A stretch of DNA of 64,000 nucleotides. Origin: CAMLHP01 sp035759745. Its GTDB lineage: Bacteria > Gemmatimonadota > Gemmatimonadetes > Gemmatimonadales > GWC2-71-9. Below, piece after piece: positions 55,385-64,000 of the stretch (its first letter is position 1; each line of letters opens with the position of its first letter). The position numbers and the translations under genes are program-made. The notes under the pieces are model-generated. The model was given only the letters and a program-made list of their open reading frames with translations. It searched no databases and was not told the origin of the DNA. The DNA is taken from the NCBI GenBank assembly GCA_035759745.1, contig DASTUF010000062.1, forward strand, positions 1 through 64,000, given 5' to 3'.

Positions 55385-56871
55385 AGACCGGACTGTCACA
55401 GACGGCGGGACTGCGTCAGGAGCTGCGGGTCAACCCTCGGCTCTATCAGGCCATGGACATGCTGTACATGCCCATGATGGACCTGCAGCAGCACCTCAAG
55501 CAGGAGCTGCTGGCCAACCCGTTCCTCGAGTTGCTCGAGCCGGAGGAGGACGAGACGGCCGAGGAGAAGCCGGCGGAGCAGGAGAAGGAGCAGGCCAAGA
55601 AGGACGACGAGGTGGACTGGGAGGAGATCCTGCTCAACGGCTTCGAGGTCGGCGGCCAGCGGGAACAGTTCGAGGCCACCGAGTACATCGAGCCGGTAAC
55701 GGTCGAGACCACCGACCTCTCCGATCACCTGCGCGAACAGCTCCAGATGATGGACCTCACGCCCCGGCAGCGGCTGCTGGGCGAGGAGTTCCTGGGCAAC
55801 ATCAAGGACGACGGCTACCTCGCCGCCTCGCTGGAGGAGATCCTCGCGTCGATCAACCACCTGGTCGAGGGGCACCTTGCCCATGACGACGAGGACGAGG
55901 ACGACGAAGCGGACGAGGCCGCCGCACCGGCCACACCGGGTGTGGTGCTCTATTCCATGGAGGAAGCCGAGGCGATGCTGGAGCTGGTGCAGCACCTCGA
56001 TCCGCCCGGCGTGGCCGCGCGCGACCTTCGGGAGTGCCTGCTCATCCAGATGCGCGAGGCGAAGGAGGATGGGTCACTGACCTACCGCCTGGTCCACGAT
56101 GCCTTCCAGGACCTGATCGCCCACCGCTGGAACGACCTGGCCCGGCGGTTCGAGGTGGAGCCGCGCACGGTGCAGGCCGCCGCCGACGCGCTCGCGAAAT
56201 ACGATCCCAAGCCGGGCCTCAAGTATTCCAATCGGGGCGATGGCTACATTATCCCCGACCTCCTGGTGGACAAGATCGACGGCCGCTACCAGGTCTTCCT
56301 GAATGACTCGGGCGTGCCGCGGCTGCGGCTGTCGCGAGCCTACCAGGAGATCGCCCGCGACAAGAAGAAGATGACCCCGGAGAACCGTGAGTTCATCGCC
56401 TCGCGGATGAACAGCGCCAACTGGATGATCCAGGCCATCGAGCAGCGCCGCCAGACCATGCTCAAGGTGATGAACTTCATCGTGGACCGGCAGCGGGACT
56501 TCTTCGAGAAGGGCATCGAGTACCTGCGCCCGCTCACGCTGCGCGAGGTGGCCGACGTCATCAACATGCACGAAAGCACCGTTAGCCGGGTGACCAACGA
56601 GAAGTTCGTGCAAACGCCGCGCGGGGTCCTCCCGCTCAAGTTCTTCTTTTCCAGCGCGCTCAGTACCGCGTCGGGTGAGGACGCCAGCGCACGCTCGATC
56701 CGCGCCAAGCTCGAGAAGATGGTCGGCGAGGAGAATTCGGCCAAGCCGCTGACCGACCAGCAGATCGTGCACCTGTTCCAGGAGCAGGGCATCCAGATCG
56801 CCCGGCGTACCGTCGCCAAGTACCGGGACCAGCTGGGCATTCTTCCCGCCCGGATGCGCAAGCGGGTATGA
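55381..56871 (+). CDS. rpoN: RNA polymerase sigma-54 factor
   Basis: 496 aa. Region I (residues 5-50, LSQTAGLRQELRVNPRLYQAM) contacts enhancer-binding ATPases; an acidic linker covers 54-82. The core-binding domain follows, interrupted at 169-179 by a second run of nine Asp/Glu. The HTH is LREVADVINMHESTVSRVT near 390, and the RpoN box ARRTVAKYR is at 474-482. It follows lptB by ATGA, as in many Gram-negatives, but the usual hpf gene downstream is replaced by a glycosyltransferase. Confidence 0.95.
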   Translation: MKTGLSQTAGLRQELRVNPRLYQAMDMLYMPMMDLQQHLKQELLANPFLELLEPEEDETAEEKPAEQEKEQAKKDDEVDWEEILLNGFEVGGQREQFEATEYIEPVTVETTDLSDHLREQLQMMDLTPRQRLLGEEFLGNIKDDGYLAASLEEILASINHLVEGHLAHDDEDEDDEADEAAAPATPGVVLYSMEEAEAMLELVQHLDPPGVAARDLRECLLIQMREAKEDGSLTYRLVHDAFQDLIAHRWNDLARRFEVEPRTVQAAADALAKYDPKPGLKYSNRGDGYIIPDLLVDKIDGRYQVFLNDSGVPRLRLSRAYQEIARDKKKMTPENREFIASRMNSANWMIQAIEQRRQTMLKVMNFIVDRQRDFFEKGIEYLRPLTLREVADVINMHESTVSRVTNEKFVQTPRGVLPLKFFFSSALSTASGEDASARSIRAKLEKMVGEENSAKPLTDQQIVHLFQEQGIQIARRTVAKYRDQLGILPARMRKRV

Positions 56872-57827
56872 CCGCGCTCCCGGCCCGAGTGCCGGTGGAC
56901 GTCAGCGTGCTGGTGCCCGCCAAGGACGAGGCGGAAAACCTGCCGGAGTTCGTGCGCCTCACCCGCGAAGCACTGGACCAGGCCGGTTTCCGCTGGGAGC
57001 TGGTGATCGTCGACGATGGTTCTCGCGACGACTCCGAACAGGTGCTGGCGATGCTGGCGAACGACCATCCGAACCTGCGGGTGGTGACCCATCGCAGCCA
57101 GCGGGGCATCGCCGACGCGCTCCAGTCCGCCGGCCAGGTCGCCCGCGGCGACATCTTCGTGTTCTATCCCGCCGACCTCCAGTATCTGCCGGAAGACATT
57201 CCGGGGCTGGTGCTCCCCATCCTCGAGGGGCGCGCCGACATGGTCACCGGCACCAAGCAGGGCGCCTACGAGAAGGCGTTCGTGTCCGGGGTGTACAACG
57301 GCCTGTCGCGACTGCTCTTCGGCGTTCGGGTCACCGACCTCAATTCGGTGAAGGCCTTCCGCCGGGAGGTCATGGAGGGCATGGCACTCCGCCCCGACTG
57401 GCATCGCTTCATGGTGGTGATCGCCGCGGTGGACGGCTATCGCATCGTGAGTCGCCCGGTGCCATTGCACCCGCGCCGGGCCGGCACGTCCAAGTTCACC
57501 TGGAAGCGGATTCCGGTCGGCGTGATGGACCTCATCTCGGTGTGGTTCTCGCTCCGCTTCGGCCGGAAGCCGATGCTCTTCTTCGGCCTCGCCGGAGCCG
57601 CGCTCTTCCTCGTGGGTTTCCTCGCGGGCATCGCAGCGCTGGTGCTGCGCTTCGGCTATGGCGTGGGATTCCGCCCGCTGGTGGACCTGGTATCGATGAT
57701 GGTCATCTCCGGCATTGCCCTGTTCGGTTTCGGCTTTGTGGGCGAGATGATCGCCGGGCTGCGGGAGGAGAACCGCGAGCTTCTCCGGCGACTCTCCCGG
57801 TTCGTTCCTCCCGACGACACGGCCTGA
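56868..57827 (+). CDS. GT2 glycosyltransferase with two C-terminal helices
   Basis: 319 aa. Cytosolic GT-A domain: SVLVPAKDEAENLPEF, VIVDDGSRDDS, a DxD-like YPADLQYLP, and RAGTSKFTWKRIP. Two helices end the protein (LFFGLAGAALFLVGFLAGIAAL and VSMMVISGIALFGFGFV). This is the bactoprenol-glycosyltransferase (GtrB/Dpm1-like) layout, which charges undecaprenyl phosphate with a sugar. ATGA overlap with rpoN; the GT4 gene follows after six bases. Confidence 0.85.
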   Translation: MTALPARVPVDVSVLVPAKDEAENLPEFVRLTREALDQAGFRWELVIVDDGSRDDSEQVLAMLANDHPNLRVVTHRSQRGIADALQSAGQVARGDIFVFYPADLQYLPEDIPGLVLPILEGRADMVTGTKQGAYEKAFVSGVYNGLSRLLFGVRVTDLNSVKAFRREVMEGMALRPDWHRFMVVIAAVDGYRIVSRPVPLHPRRAGTSKFTWKRIPVGVMDLISVWFSLRFGRKPMLFFGLAGAALFLVGFLAGIAALVLRFGYGVGFRPLVDLVSMMVISGIALFGFGFVGEMIAGLREENRELLRRLSRFVPPDDTA

Positions 57828-57833
57828 CCCAGC

Positions 57834-58976
57834 GTGCGGGTCGTCTTCCTGACCCACAACTATCCGCGCCGGACGGGCGACGTGTCCGGCGCCTTTCTGG
57901 CGACCCTCGCGGCGGCACTGGTGCGCCGCGGCGTCGACGTGAGTGTGATCGCGCCGAGCGACGAGGGGCGGGGCGGGGACGAGGACGACGGCGCGGTGCG
58001 GGTGCGTCGGGTGCGCTATGCGGCCGCGCGACTTGAGACCATCGCCTACCGTGGCGGCATGGCCGATGCCATCAAGACCGCCGGCGGTCTCAGGGCGCTG
58101 GGCGGGTTGTGGCGGGCCCTGCGGTCGGCCGCCGAAACCGAAATCCAGGCCGGCGCCCAGCTGGTCCACGCGCATTGGTGGGTACCCGCGGGGCTGGCCG
58201 CGCCGTCGCGGGTACCGATGGTCCTCACCAGTCACGGCACCGATGCCGCGCTGCTTACCCGGTCCGCCGTAGCCCGCCGCCTGGCCCGTCCGGTCTACCA
58301 GCGGGCACGGGTCGTCACCGCGGTCTCCCGTGAGATGGCCGGCTGGATCCAGAACGGCGTCGGGCGCTACATCGCCCGCGAGCACGTGCACCCCATGCCG
58401 GTCGAGACCCAGCGCTACCAGTGGACCACCGGCGGTGGAGGAGCAGTAGTGGTCGCCCGGCTGACCAGCCAGAAGCGTGTTGACCTCGCGCTCCGCTGCA
58501 TCGGGTTCCTTTCCACCCTCGGTGCCAGCCTCCCGCTGACAGTCGTGGGTGACGGCCCCGAGCGCGCCAACCTCGAAGCACTGGCCCGGGAGCTGAACAT
58601 TGCCGACCGGGTGCGCTTCATCGGCGCGGTCCCACCCAGCGACATTCCCGGGGTGCTTGCCACCGCCGATCTCATGTACTTTCCCGCGCAGGGCGAGGGC
58701 TTCGGCCTCTCCGCTGCCGAAGCGTTGATGTCCGGTGTCCCGGTGATCGCGTGCTGGGACGGAGGCGGAGTGCTCGATGTCGTGCCGGAGCGCGGCGCGG
58801 GGCGGCGCACTCTGCCTTCGCCCGATGCCCTCGCGGACGCGACGCTGGATATGCTGTCGGACGATGGCCGACTCACCGAAGCCCGCGAAGCGGGTGAATA
58901 CTGGCGGCGGCGGCTCGCGCCCGATACCGTCGCCGAGGTGTGTGAAGGCTGGTATCGCGAGGCATTGGGTGAGTAG
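57834..58976 (+). CDS. GT4 glycosyltransferase
   Basis: GT-B fold (380 aa, GTG start). N-terminal VVFLTHNYPRRTGDVSGAFLATLA; HAHWWVPAGLAA; the nucleotide-sugar half has VVVARLTSQKRVDLAL, VGDGPERANLEALAREL and the E-x7-E motif EGFGLSAAE followed by LMSGVPVIA. It transfers a sugar to an envelope glycan or lipid; the substrate is unknown. It overlaps the next gene by about eight bases. Confidence 0.88.
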   Translation: MRVVFLTHNYPRRTGDVSGAFLATLAAALVRRGVDVSVIAPSDEGRGGDEDDGAVRVRRVRYAAARLETIAYRGGMADAIKTAGGLRALGGLWRALRSAAETEIQAGAQLVHAHWWVPAGLAAPSRVPMVLTSHGTDAALLTRSAVARRLARPVYQRARVVTAVSREMAGWIQNGVGRYIAREHVHPMPVETQRYQWTTGGGGAVVVARLTSQKRVDLALRCIGFLSTLGASLPLTVVGDGPERANLEALARELNIADRVRFIGAVPPSDIPGVLATADLMYFPAQGEGFGLSAAEALMSGVPVIACWDGGGVLDVVPERGAGRRTLPSPDALADATLDMLSDDGRLTEAREAGEYWRRRLAPDTVAEVCEGWYREALGE

Positions 58977-59910
58977 GCGATGGCTGGCGGGCCGCTGGCC
59001 GACCGTCGCGCGATGGGCCGTGACGCTCGCGGTGGTGGGGCTGGCAGGTCGCGAGCTGCTGAGAGGATGGGACCAGCTCCGCGCCCAGTCGGTGACGTGG
59101 TCGGTGCGGCCGGTGCTGCTGCTGGCGAGCGTGCTGGTGGTATGGCTGATGTACGCGCTGCTGATCCAGGCCTGGCGGGTCATGCTGCAGGGGTGGCATC
59201 AGGAGCTGGGGTGGTGGCGCTCGGTCAGGATCTGGACCGTCTCGAGTCTGGGCAAGTACGTGCCGGGCAAGGTCTGGGCAATCGCCGGCATGGCGCTCAT
59301 GGCCCAGCGCGCGGGAGTCGCGGCCTGGGCGGCGACCGCATCCGCTGTAGTGCTGCAGGCGCTCGCGGTGGGCAGTGGTGCCGCCGTGACCGGCGCGATG
59401 GGCACCACCGAGCTTGAAGCAATGGCGCCCTGGACCCGGCTGGCGCTCTGGGGGCTGATAGCAGCGGCGACACTGGGCCTGGTGCTGTTGCTCTGGCCGC
59501 CCGTCACCCGACGCCTTCTCCGGCTGGCGCGGGTCGAGGTGCCGGCTGGTGCCACGCCAGGGCTGACTGCGGTCGCATTCGGGCTGGCCGCCAACGTGAT
59601 CGCATGGTGCGGGTACGGCTTCGGCCTCTGGCTCCTCGCACGCGGACTCCTGGACGCACCCGCGCTGGGAATCGGCCACGCGATCGGGGCCTTCGCGGCG
59701 TCCTACGTGGCAGGGCTCCTGGCGCTCCCGGCGCCCGGTGGCATTGGCGTGCGGGAAGTCGTCTTCTATGCGATGCTTGACGGGGTAGTGGGGCCGGCCA
59801 ACGCCGTTGCCCTGGCGATTGCATCACGGTTGCAGCTCACCCTGACCGAACTGGGGGCCGCTGCGCCGTTCCTGCTCTCAACGAAGGAGCCTGATCGTGG
59901 CCCTGGCTGA
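58969..59910 (+). CDS. Membrane protein of the lysylphosphatidylglycerol synthase TM/flippase family
   Basis: 313 aa from GTG 58969. Eight or so helices; the family signature LGKYVPGKVWAIAG near residue 88 and ALPAPGGIGVREVVFY near residue 255 are clear. Members without a catalytic domain act as lipid or glycolipid flippases or helper proteins. Its position after GT2 and GT4 suggests a role in the same glycan. ORF start upstream at 58777 lies in the GT4 gene. Overlaps the YfhO-like gene by 14 bases. Confidence 0.8.
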   Translation: MSRRWLAGRWPTVARWAVTLAVVGLAGRELLRGWDQLRAQSVTWSVRPVLLLASVLVVWLMYALLIQAWRVMLQGWHQELGWWRSVRIWTVSSLGKYVPGKVWAIAGMALMAQRAGVAAWAATASAVVLQALAVGSGAAVTGAMGTTELEAMAPWTRLALWGLIAAATLGLVLLLWPPVTRRLLRLARVEVPAGATPGLTAVAFGLAANVIAWCGYGFGLWLLARGLLDAPALGIGHAIGAFAASYVAGLLALPAPGGIGVREVVFYAMLDGVVGPANAVALAIASRLQLTLTELGAAAPFLLSTKEPDRGPG

Positions 59911-62278
59911 GCCTGGCCCAACGTCCGAAGACGTCGCCGCCGAGCCGAAACATCCCGTGCTGCTCGCGACGCTGATGTTCCTGCTGCCGGTGGTGGCGCT
60001 CTGCTGGCCCCTGGCGAAGGGAATGTTCTTCGGTGGCCTGAACAGCGACCAGTACTCCGCCGGGTTCGCCTTCCGCGACTTCGGGGCGAAATTCTTCCTG
60101 GAGCACGGGAGCATCCCGCAGTGGAATCCGTACCTGTTCGGCGGGATGCCGTTCGTCGGCGGCATGCACGGCGACATCTTCTATCCCACGGCATGGCTGC
60201 GCTGGATCCTGCCCACCGGCACCGCGATGGGACTGGGATATGCCATCCACCTGGTGCTCGCCGGGCTCTTCGCCTTCCTGCTGCTTCGGAGCCTGCGAGT
60301 CAGCTGGGCCGGAGCAGTAGCCGGCGGCCTGGCGTATGAGATGTCCGGGATCGTCGCCTCGATGGTCCATCCCGGCCATGATGGCAAGCTCTACGCGGCC
60401 GCGCTGGCGCCGCTGCTGTTCCTCGCGCTGGTGCGGGGCATTCGCGATGGCCGCACCCGGGGCTTTGCGCTCGCCGCGCTGACGGTGGGACTGGTGCTGC
60501 TGACGCCGCATCCGCAGATGTCGTATTACATCCTGGTCGCAGCAGGGCTATGGTCGCTCTGGCTGGCCTTCGGCGCCAGCGAGCGAACCTCCACGGCGCG
60601 CCCGGTTCCGGCTCTGGCGCTCGCGCTCGTGGCGGTGTTGCTGGGTGTCGGGATTTCCGCGCTGCAGTACTTGCCGATGTTCGAATACACTCCGCACATG
60701 GCGCGCGGCAGCATCCCGGGATGGGAGTACTCCACTGGTTACTCGCTGCCGCCCGAGGAAGTGGTCGGGAGCGTCATCCCTGAATTCAACGGTCTCGGCC
60801 CCGAGGCCTACTGGGGCCGGAACTTCTTCAAGCTGCACAACGAGTACCTCGGTATCGTGGTCGTCGGGCTCGCGCTCATCGGTGTGGCGGGCTGGCGCCG
60901 CCGCCGGGTGATGCTGCCATTGGCGGGAATCGCGCTGCTCTTTCTGCTGGTGGCCCTCGGTGGCCACACGCCGTTCTACCGCCTGTGGTACGAGGTGATG
61001 CCATACATGAAGAAGGTGCGGGCCCCGGGCATGGCATTCTTCCTCGTGGCGCTGCCGATGGCGATGTTCGCCGGCATGGGGGTGGACCGGCTGCTCCGAA
61101 AGGACGTCACGCCGCGCGTGGTACTGGGTGTCTTCGGCGCGCTGGCGCTCTTCGCGCTGCTGGCTGTCATCGGCGTACTGCAGGGCCTTGCCCTCGGCCT
61201 GGCCGATCCGCGGATGGCGGTGCACGCTGCGTCCAATGCGGACGCGCTGGCCGCAGGTGGCGTGCGGGCACTGCTGTTCGTGGCGGCCGCCGCTGCACTC
61301 GCCTGGGCGCTCGCCGCCGGCCGACTGCGCGGTACCTGGCCCGCGTTCGCGCTGGCAGTACTGGTGCTGCTCGACCTCGGCAGCATCGAGCGGAAGTTCT
61401 TCGTCTTCGCTGGAACCTCGGCGCAGCTCTTCGCCGGCGACGCCGTGACCAGCTACATGGACTCGCTGCCCAGGCCGGTGCGGCTGTTCGATGCGCCGGG
61501 ACAGAACGTGGCCGGCGTGCCGGGCGTGTACCATGGCTCGTGGCTCATGGGACGGCGGGTGCAGCAGACCTTCGGGTATCATGGCAATGAGGTGCGCTAC
61601 TACGATGACGTGTGGGGCGGCAAGAACATCTACGCCAACCTCACCAGCGGTTCACTCTGGTCCCTGTGGGCGGTGAACTACGTGGTGCTGCCCGGCCCGA
61701 TCGAGATCCCCGGCTTCGAGCAGGTGCTGGGGCCGGTCACCACCACACCTGGCGCAACGGCGTACCTCTACCGGCGCACCGAGCCACAGCCCTACGCCCG
61801 GGTGGTACCGGCCGCGGTGAAGCTGCCGGGTGATCGGGTCATTCCGACCGTCATCGACCAGGCGTTCCCGCTCAACCGCGTGGTGGTCTTCGCGGACTCG
61901 GCGGCGGTAGTGGTGCCGCCGCTGGGCGACACGATCCCGGCACCGAGCCCCTTGCAGGCAACGATCGCCGAATGGTCACCCGGACGGATGACCATCGAAC
62001 TGGAAGGCGACGAACCTCGATCGACCTGGCTGGTGGTGGCGGAGAACTGGCTGCCAGGCTGGAGCGCGCGGGTGGATAGCAGCGAGGTGGCGGTGGAGCG
62101 GGGGAACAACGCGCAGATCACCGTTCCGCTGGCGCCCGGCGCACGCCGGGTGGAGCTCGAATTCTCCAGCCCAGGCTATGCCGTGGGCAGGCTGGTGTCG
62201 CTCGCGTCGCTGATCGTGGTGCTGGGCTGGTTCGCGGTGCCCCTCTGGTCGCGCCGGAAGGCGCCAGCCAGGGCCTGA
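59897..62278 (+). CDS. YfhO-like membrane protein (GT-C-type)
   Basis: 793 aa, GTG start. Eleven or twelve N-terminal helices with GT-C features: NSDQYSAGFAFRDFGAKFFLEHGSIP with a following QWNPYLFGGMPF loop, where acidic residues occur in the first loop; the C-terminal 200 residues form a beta-rich extracellular domain (VVAENWLPGWSARVD). YfhO proteins transfer sugars from lipid carriers to teichoic acids or lipids. In a diderm the target is unknown. Only five bases separate it from the next gene. Confidence 0.75.
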   Translation: MALAEPGPTSEDVAAEPKHPVLLATLMFLLPVVALCWPLAKGMFFGGLNSDQYSAGFAFRDFGAKFFLEHGSIPQWNPYLFGGMPFVGGMHGDIFYPTAWLRWILPTGTAMGLGYAIHLVLAGLFAFLLLRSLRVSWAGAVAGGLAYEMSGIVASMVHPGHDGKLYAAALAPLLFLALVRGIRDGRTRGFALAALTVGLVLLTPHPQMSYYILVAAGLWSLWLAFGASERTSTARPVPALALALVAVLLGVGISALQYLPMFEYTPHMARGSIPGWEYSTGYSLPPEEVVGSVIPEFNGLGPEAYWGRNFFKLHNEYLGIVVVGLALIGVAGWRRRRVMLPLAGIALLFLLVALGGHTPFYRLWYEVMPYMKKVRAPGMAFFLVALPMAMFAGMGVDRLLRKDVTPRVVLGVFGALALFALLAVIGVLQGLALGLADPRMAVHAASNADALAAGGVRALLFVAAAAALAWALAAGRLRGTWPAFALAVLVLLDLGSIERKFFVFAGTSAQLFAGDAVTSYMDSLPRPVRLFDAPGQNVAGVPGVYHGSWLMGRRVQQTFGYHGNEVRYYDDVWGGKNIYANLTSGSLWSLWAVNYVVLPGPIEIPGFEQVLGPVTTTPGATAYLYRRTEPQPYARVVPAAVKLPGDRVIPTVIDQAFPLNRVVVFADSAAVVVPPLGDTIPAPSPLQATIAEWSPGRMTIELEGDEPRSTWLVVAENWLPGWSARVDSSEVAVERGNNAQITVPLAPGARRVELEFSSPGYAVGRLVSLASLIVVLGWFAVPLWSRRKAPARA

Positions 62279-62283
62279 TTATC

Positions 62284-63081
62284 TTGGGCGACCGTAGTGC
62301 GCCGACTTCCGGTGCTCCGGGCCAACTGGAGGACCCGCGCCTGAGCGAGCAAGCGTTGGCAGTTGCCGAGCGGTACCTCGTGTGCGTGCCGACCTACAAC
62401 GAGCGACAGAACCTGCCCGTGATCGCGCCCGCGATCCTGGCGCAGGATCCCCGGCTCGAGATCCTGGTCATCGATGACGGCTCGCCGGACGGTACCGGGG
62501 AGTTCGCCGACGAGATGGCCGCGATGGAGCCGCGGCTCCACGTGCTGCATCGGAGCGTGAAGGAGGGCCTGGGCCGGGCCTACCTCGCGGGATTCCGCTG
62601 GGCGCTCGAGCGCGGCTACGACTACATCTTCGAGATGGATGCTGATTTCTCGCACGACCCGAAGTTCCTCCCGGCGTTCATCGAGGCCATCCAGGACGCG
62701 GATGTGGTGGTCGGCTCCCGGTACAAGCAGGGCGTCAACGTCATCAACTGGCCGATGTCGCGGCTGTTGCTGTCGCTGGGCGCCAACCAGTACGCCAAGG
62801 TCATCACCGGGCTCCCGGTGGAGGACTCCACCGGCGGCTTCAAGTGTTTTCGCCGCAAGGTGCTCGAGAGCCTGGAGCTGGACCGGGTCAAGTCGAACGG
62901 CTATGCCTTCCAGATCGAGATGACCTTCCGGGCCTGGAAGAAGGGCTTCCGGATCGCCGAGATCCCGATCGTGTTCACTGACCGGGTGGAAGGCCAGAGC
63001 AAGATGAGCAGGAAGATCGTGCGCGAGGCGATCTGGATGGTGTGGTGGCTGAGACTGCGATCCATGACGGGGAAGCTTTAG
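62284..63081 (+). CDS. Polyprenol-phosphate mannosyltransferase-like GT2
   Basis: 265 aa. VCVPTYNERQNLP, VIDDGSPDGTGEFA, the catalytic DADFSHDPKFLP and STGGFKCFRR match dolichol/polyprenol monophosphomannose synthases. No C-terminal helices, unlike the GT2 at 56868. The TTG at 62284 is the first in-frame start; a TTG at 62356 would remove 24 poorly conserved residues. It could make the lipid-linked sugar used by the YfhO-like protein. The stop lies 53 bases before dapF. Confidence 0.87.
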   Translation: MGDRSAPTSGAPGQLEDPRLSEQALAVAERYLVCVPTYNERQNLPVIAPAILAQDPRLEILVIDDGSPDGTGEFADEMAAMEPRLHVLHRSVKEGLGRAYLAGFRWALERGYDYIFEMDADFSHDPKFLPAFIEAIQDADVVVGSRYKQGVNVINWPMSRLLLSLGANQYAKVITGLPVEDSTGGFKCFRRKVLESLELDRVKSNGYAFQIEMTFRAWKKGFRIAEIPIVFTDRVEGQSKMSRKIVREAIWMVWWLRLRSMTGKL

Positions 63082-63134
63082 AGGCAACGGCGGGACTGCA
63101 ACCGCGTGACCAAACCCGAAACCGCGTGAACGGG

Positions 63135-63956
63135 ATGACCACAGCGTTTTACAAGATGAGTGGGTCGGGCAACGACTTCGTGTTCCTGGATGGCCGCACG
63201 AATCCGGTAGGGGAGTGGCCGGCGGAGCGGATCCGGGCGGCGTGCGATCGGCGGGAAGGCGTCGGCGGGGACGGACTCGTCGTGCTCGAGCCAGCCAGCC
63301 CTGGGGCGGTGCGCATGCATTACTTCAACGCGGATGGTGGCCGGGCGGAAATGTGCGGCAACGCCGCCCTCTGCTCGACTCGGCTCGCAGCCCGGCTGCA
63401 GCTGTTTCCGGGACCGGACCTCGACCTGCTGACGGATTCCGGGCCCATGCGCACCCGATGCGCCGGGCCAGGGGACCTCGCCGAGCTGAACCTGGGCACG
63501 ATGACGATCCCGGCCGACGTGGCCAGTGTGGAGCTGGAGCCAGGTGAGAGCCGGATGGCCCTGGGTACCGTCGGCGTGCCGCATCTCGTCGTGCTGGTGG
63601 ACGACATCGAGGCAGTCAACGTCCGGGTACGGGGCCGGGCCTTGCGGCACCACACCGCGTTCCAGCCGAAGGGAGCGAACGCCAACTTCGTCGCGCCGCC
63701 GCCCTCCAGGGAGCATCGCTGGCGGATCCGGACGTTCGAGCGCGGGGTGGAAGACGAGACCCTCGCGTGCGGCACCGGGACAGTCGCCGCGGCCCTCGCA
63801 CTTGCCGGCTGGGGCCTGAGCCCGCTGCCGACCGAGTTCGTGAGCCGAGGCGGGGCACCGCTGGCAGTGAGCGCCGCGATCGAGGGGAACCTCTCGAGCG
63901 ACACCTGGCTCTGCGGCCAAGGCCGGCTGGTTTTCGAGGGGACGTATTCCGGCTGA
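63135..63956 (+). CDS. dapF: Diaminopimelate epimerase
   Basis: Interconverts LL- and meso-diaminopimelate for lysine and peptidoglycan (273 aa). FYKMSGSGNDFVFLDG at the start; the two catalytic cysteines are C74 and C212 (TLACGTGTVAA). The first active-site motif reads MCGNAALC instead of the usual CGNGxRC, so a glycine and an arginine are replaced. ATG 63135; a GTG at 63126 is also possible. Frame extensions to 63042 overlap the GT2 gene. Confidence 0.93.
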   Translation: MTTAFYKMSGSGNDFVFLDGRTNPVGEWPAERIRAACDRREGVGGDGLVVLEPASPGAVRMHYFNADGGRAEMCGNAALCSTRLAARLQLFPGPDLDLLTDSGPMRTRCAGPGDLAELNLGTMTIPADVASVELEPGESRMALGTVGVPHLVVLVDDIEAVNVRVRGRALRHHTAFQPKGANANFVAPPPSREHRWRIRTFERGVEDETLACGTGTVAAALALAGWGLSPLPTEFVSRGGAPLAVSAAIEGNLSSDTWLCGQGRLVFEGTYSG

Positions 63957-64000
63957 CCGGTCTAGTTAAAGTAGTTTCTCACGGCAGTCAGCCCCGGCGC
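63957..64000. other. End of window, no gene seen
   Basis: The last 44 bases after dapF contain AT-richer sequence (TAGTTAAAGTAG) that could belong to a promoter for a gene beyond the window. Nothing else can be supported. Confidence 0.3.

Noticed and set aside
56340..59183. Open frame of 947 codons on the minus strand behind rpoN and the glycosyltransferases
   Set aside because: Same shadow effect; all genes on the plus strand have clear family motifs.

Overview
The window is a GC-rich, almost fully coding chromosomal segment from a free-living diderm bacterium that respires with menaquinone. Gram-negative character is shown by lptC-lptA-lptB, lipoproteins with lipoboxes and outer-membrane-type secreted proteins. 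Menaquinone is made by the futalosine route (mqnE, mqnA, mqnC), and succinate dehydrogenase has a single five-helix cytochrome b558-type anchor. With the many GTG starts, these features and the gene order suggest a Gemmatimonadota member or a close relative. That assignment is inference; no rRNA marker is present.

Layout. 1-2915: the end of carA, an HU-family DNA-binding protein, moaD-moaE-moaA (molybdopterin synthesis) and trmL. 3023-10086: mdh, sdhC-sdhA-sdhB, then a secreted beta-rich protein and an Ig/LVIVD-propeller lipoprotein that follow the sdh genes closely. A long hairpin with a G-quadruplex motif separates these from the convergent dcd. 10901-24979: a complete 14-gene complex I operon, nuoA to nuoN, with a short nuoG, followed by a phosphomannomutase/phosphoglucomutase and a large UPF0182-like membrane protein. 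28797-32198: carbamate kinase, sucC, sucD and ndk, translationally coupled. 32241-38103: yceD, rpmF, plsX, fabH, fabD, fabG, acpP, fabF. 38296-43808: mqnE-mqnA-mqnC, ispF, a DedA-TerB-like fusion and a Xer recombinase. 43809-46779: the least ordinary region, in which a FAD oxidoreductase and a beta-propeller lipoprotein sit between three copies of a dispersed inverted-repeat element. 46780-49202 (minus strand): an ABC exporter pair. 49293-56871: a membrane-anchored hypothetical, a TrpG/PabA-like amidotransferase, pyrG, lptC, lptA, an N-terminally extended lptB and rpoN. 56868-63081: an envelope-glycan cluster with two GT2 enzymes, one GT4 enzyme, a flippase-like protein and a YfhO-like protein. 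63135-63956: dapF.

Most genes overlap by 1, 4 or about 10 bases (ATGA, GTGA, TGATG), so translational coupling is the rule. Promoter-like sites are few and lie in the rare gaps. Several share a -10 of the form TAnnTT, often followed by CC; two lie so close to an ATG without a Shine-Dalgarno sequence that leaderless mRNAs are likely.

I found no CRISPR array, tRNA, rRNA, prophage or insertion sequence, and no clear new defence or biosynthetic system. The features most worth a second look are the repeat family around 43.8-46.8 kb, the hairpin/G4 element at 10.09 kb, the fused LptB, the DedA-TerB fusion, the non-canonical MqnE and DapF motifs, the probable CTG start of ispF and the shared promoter signature. 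No stretch over 300 bases lacks a gene; the longest gap is 45265-45522, filled by a repeat copy.
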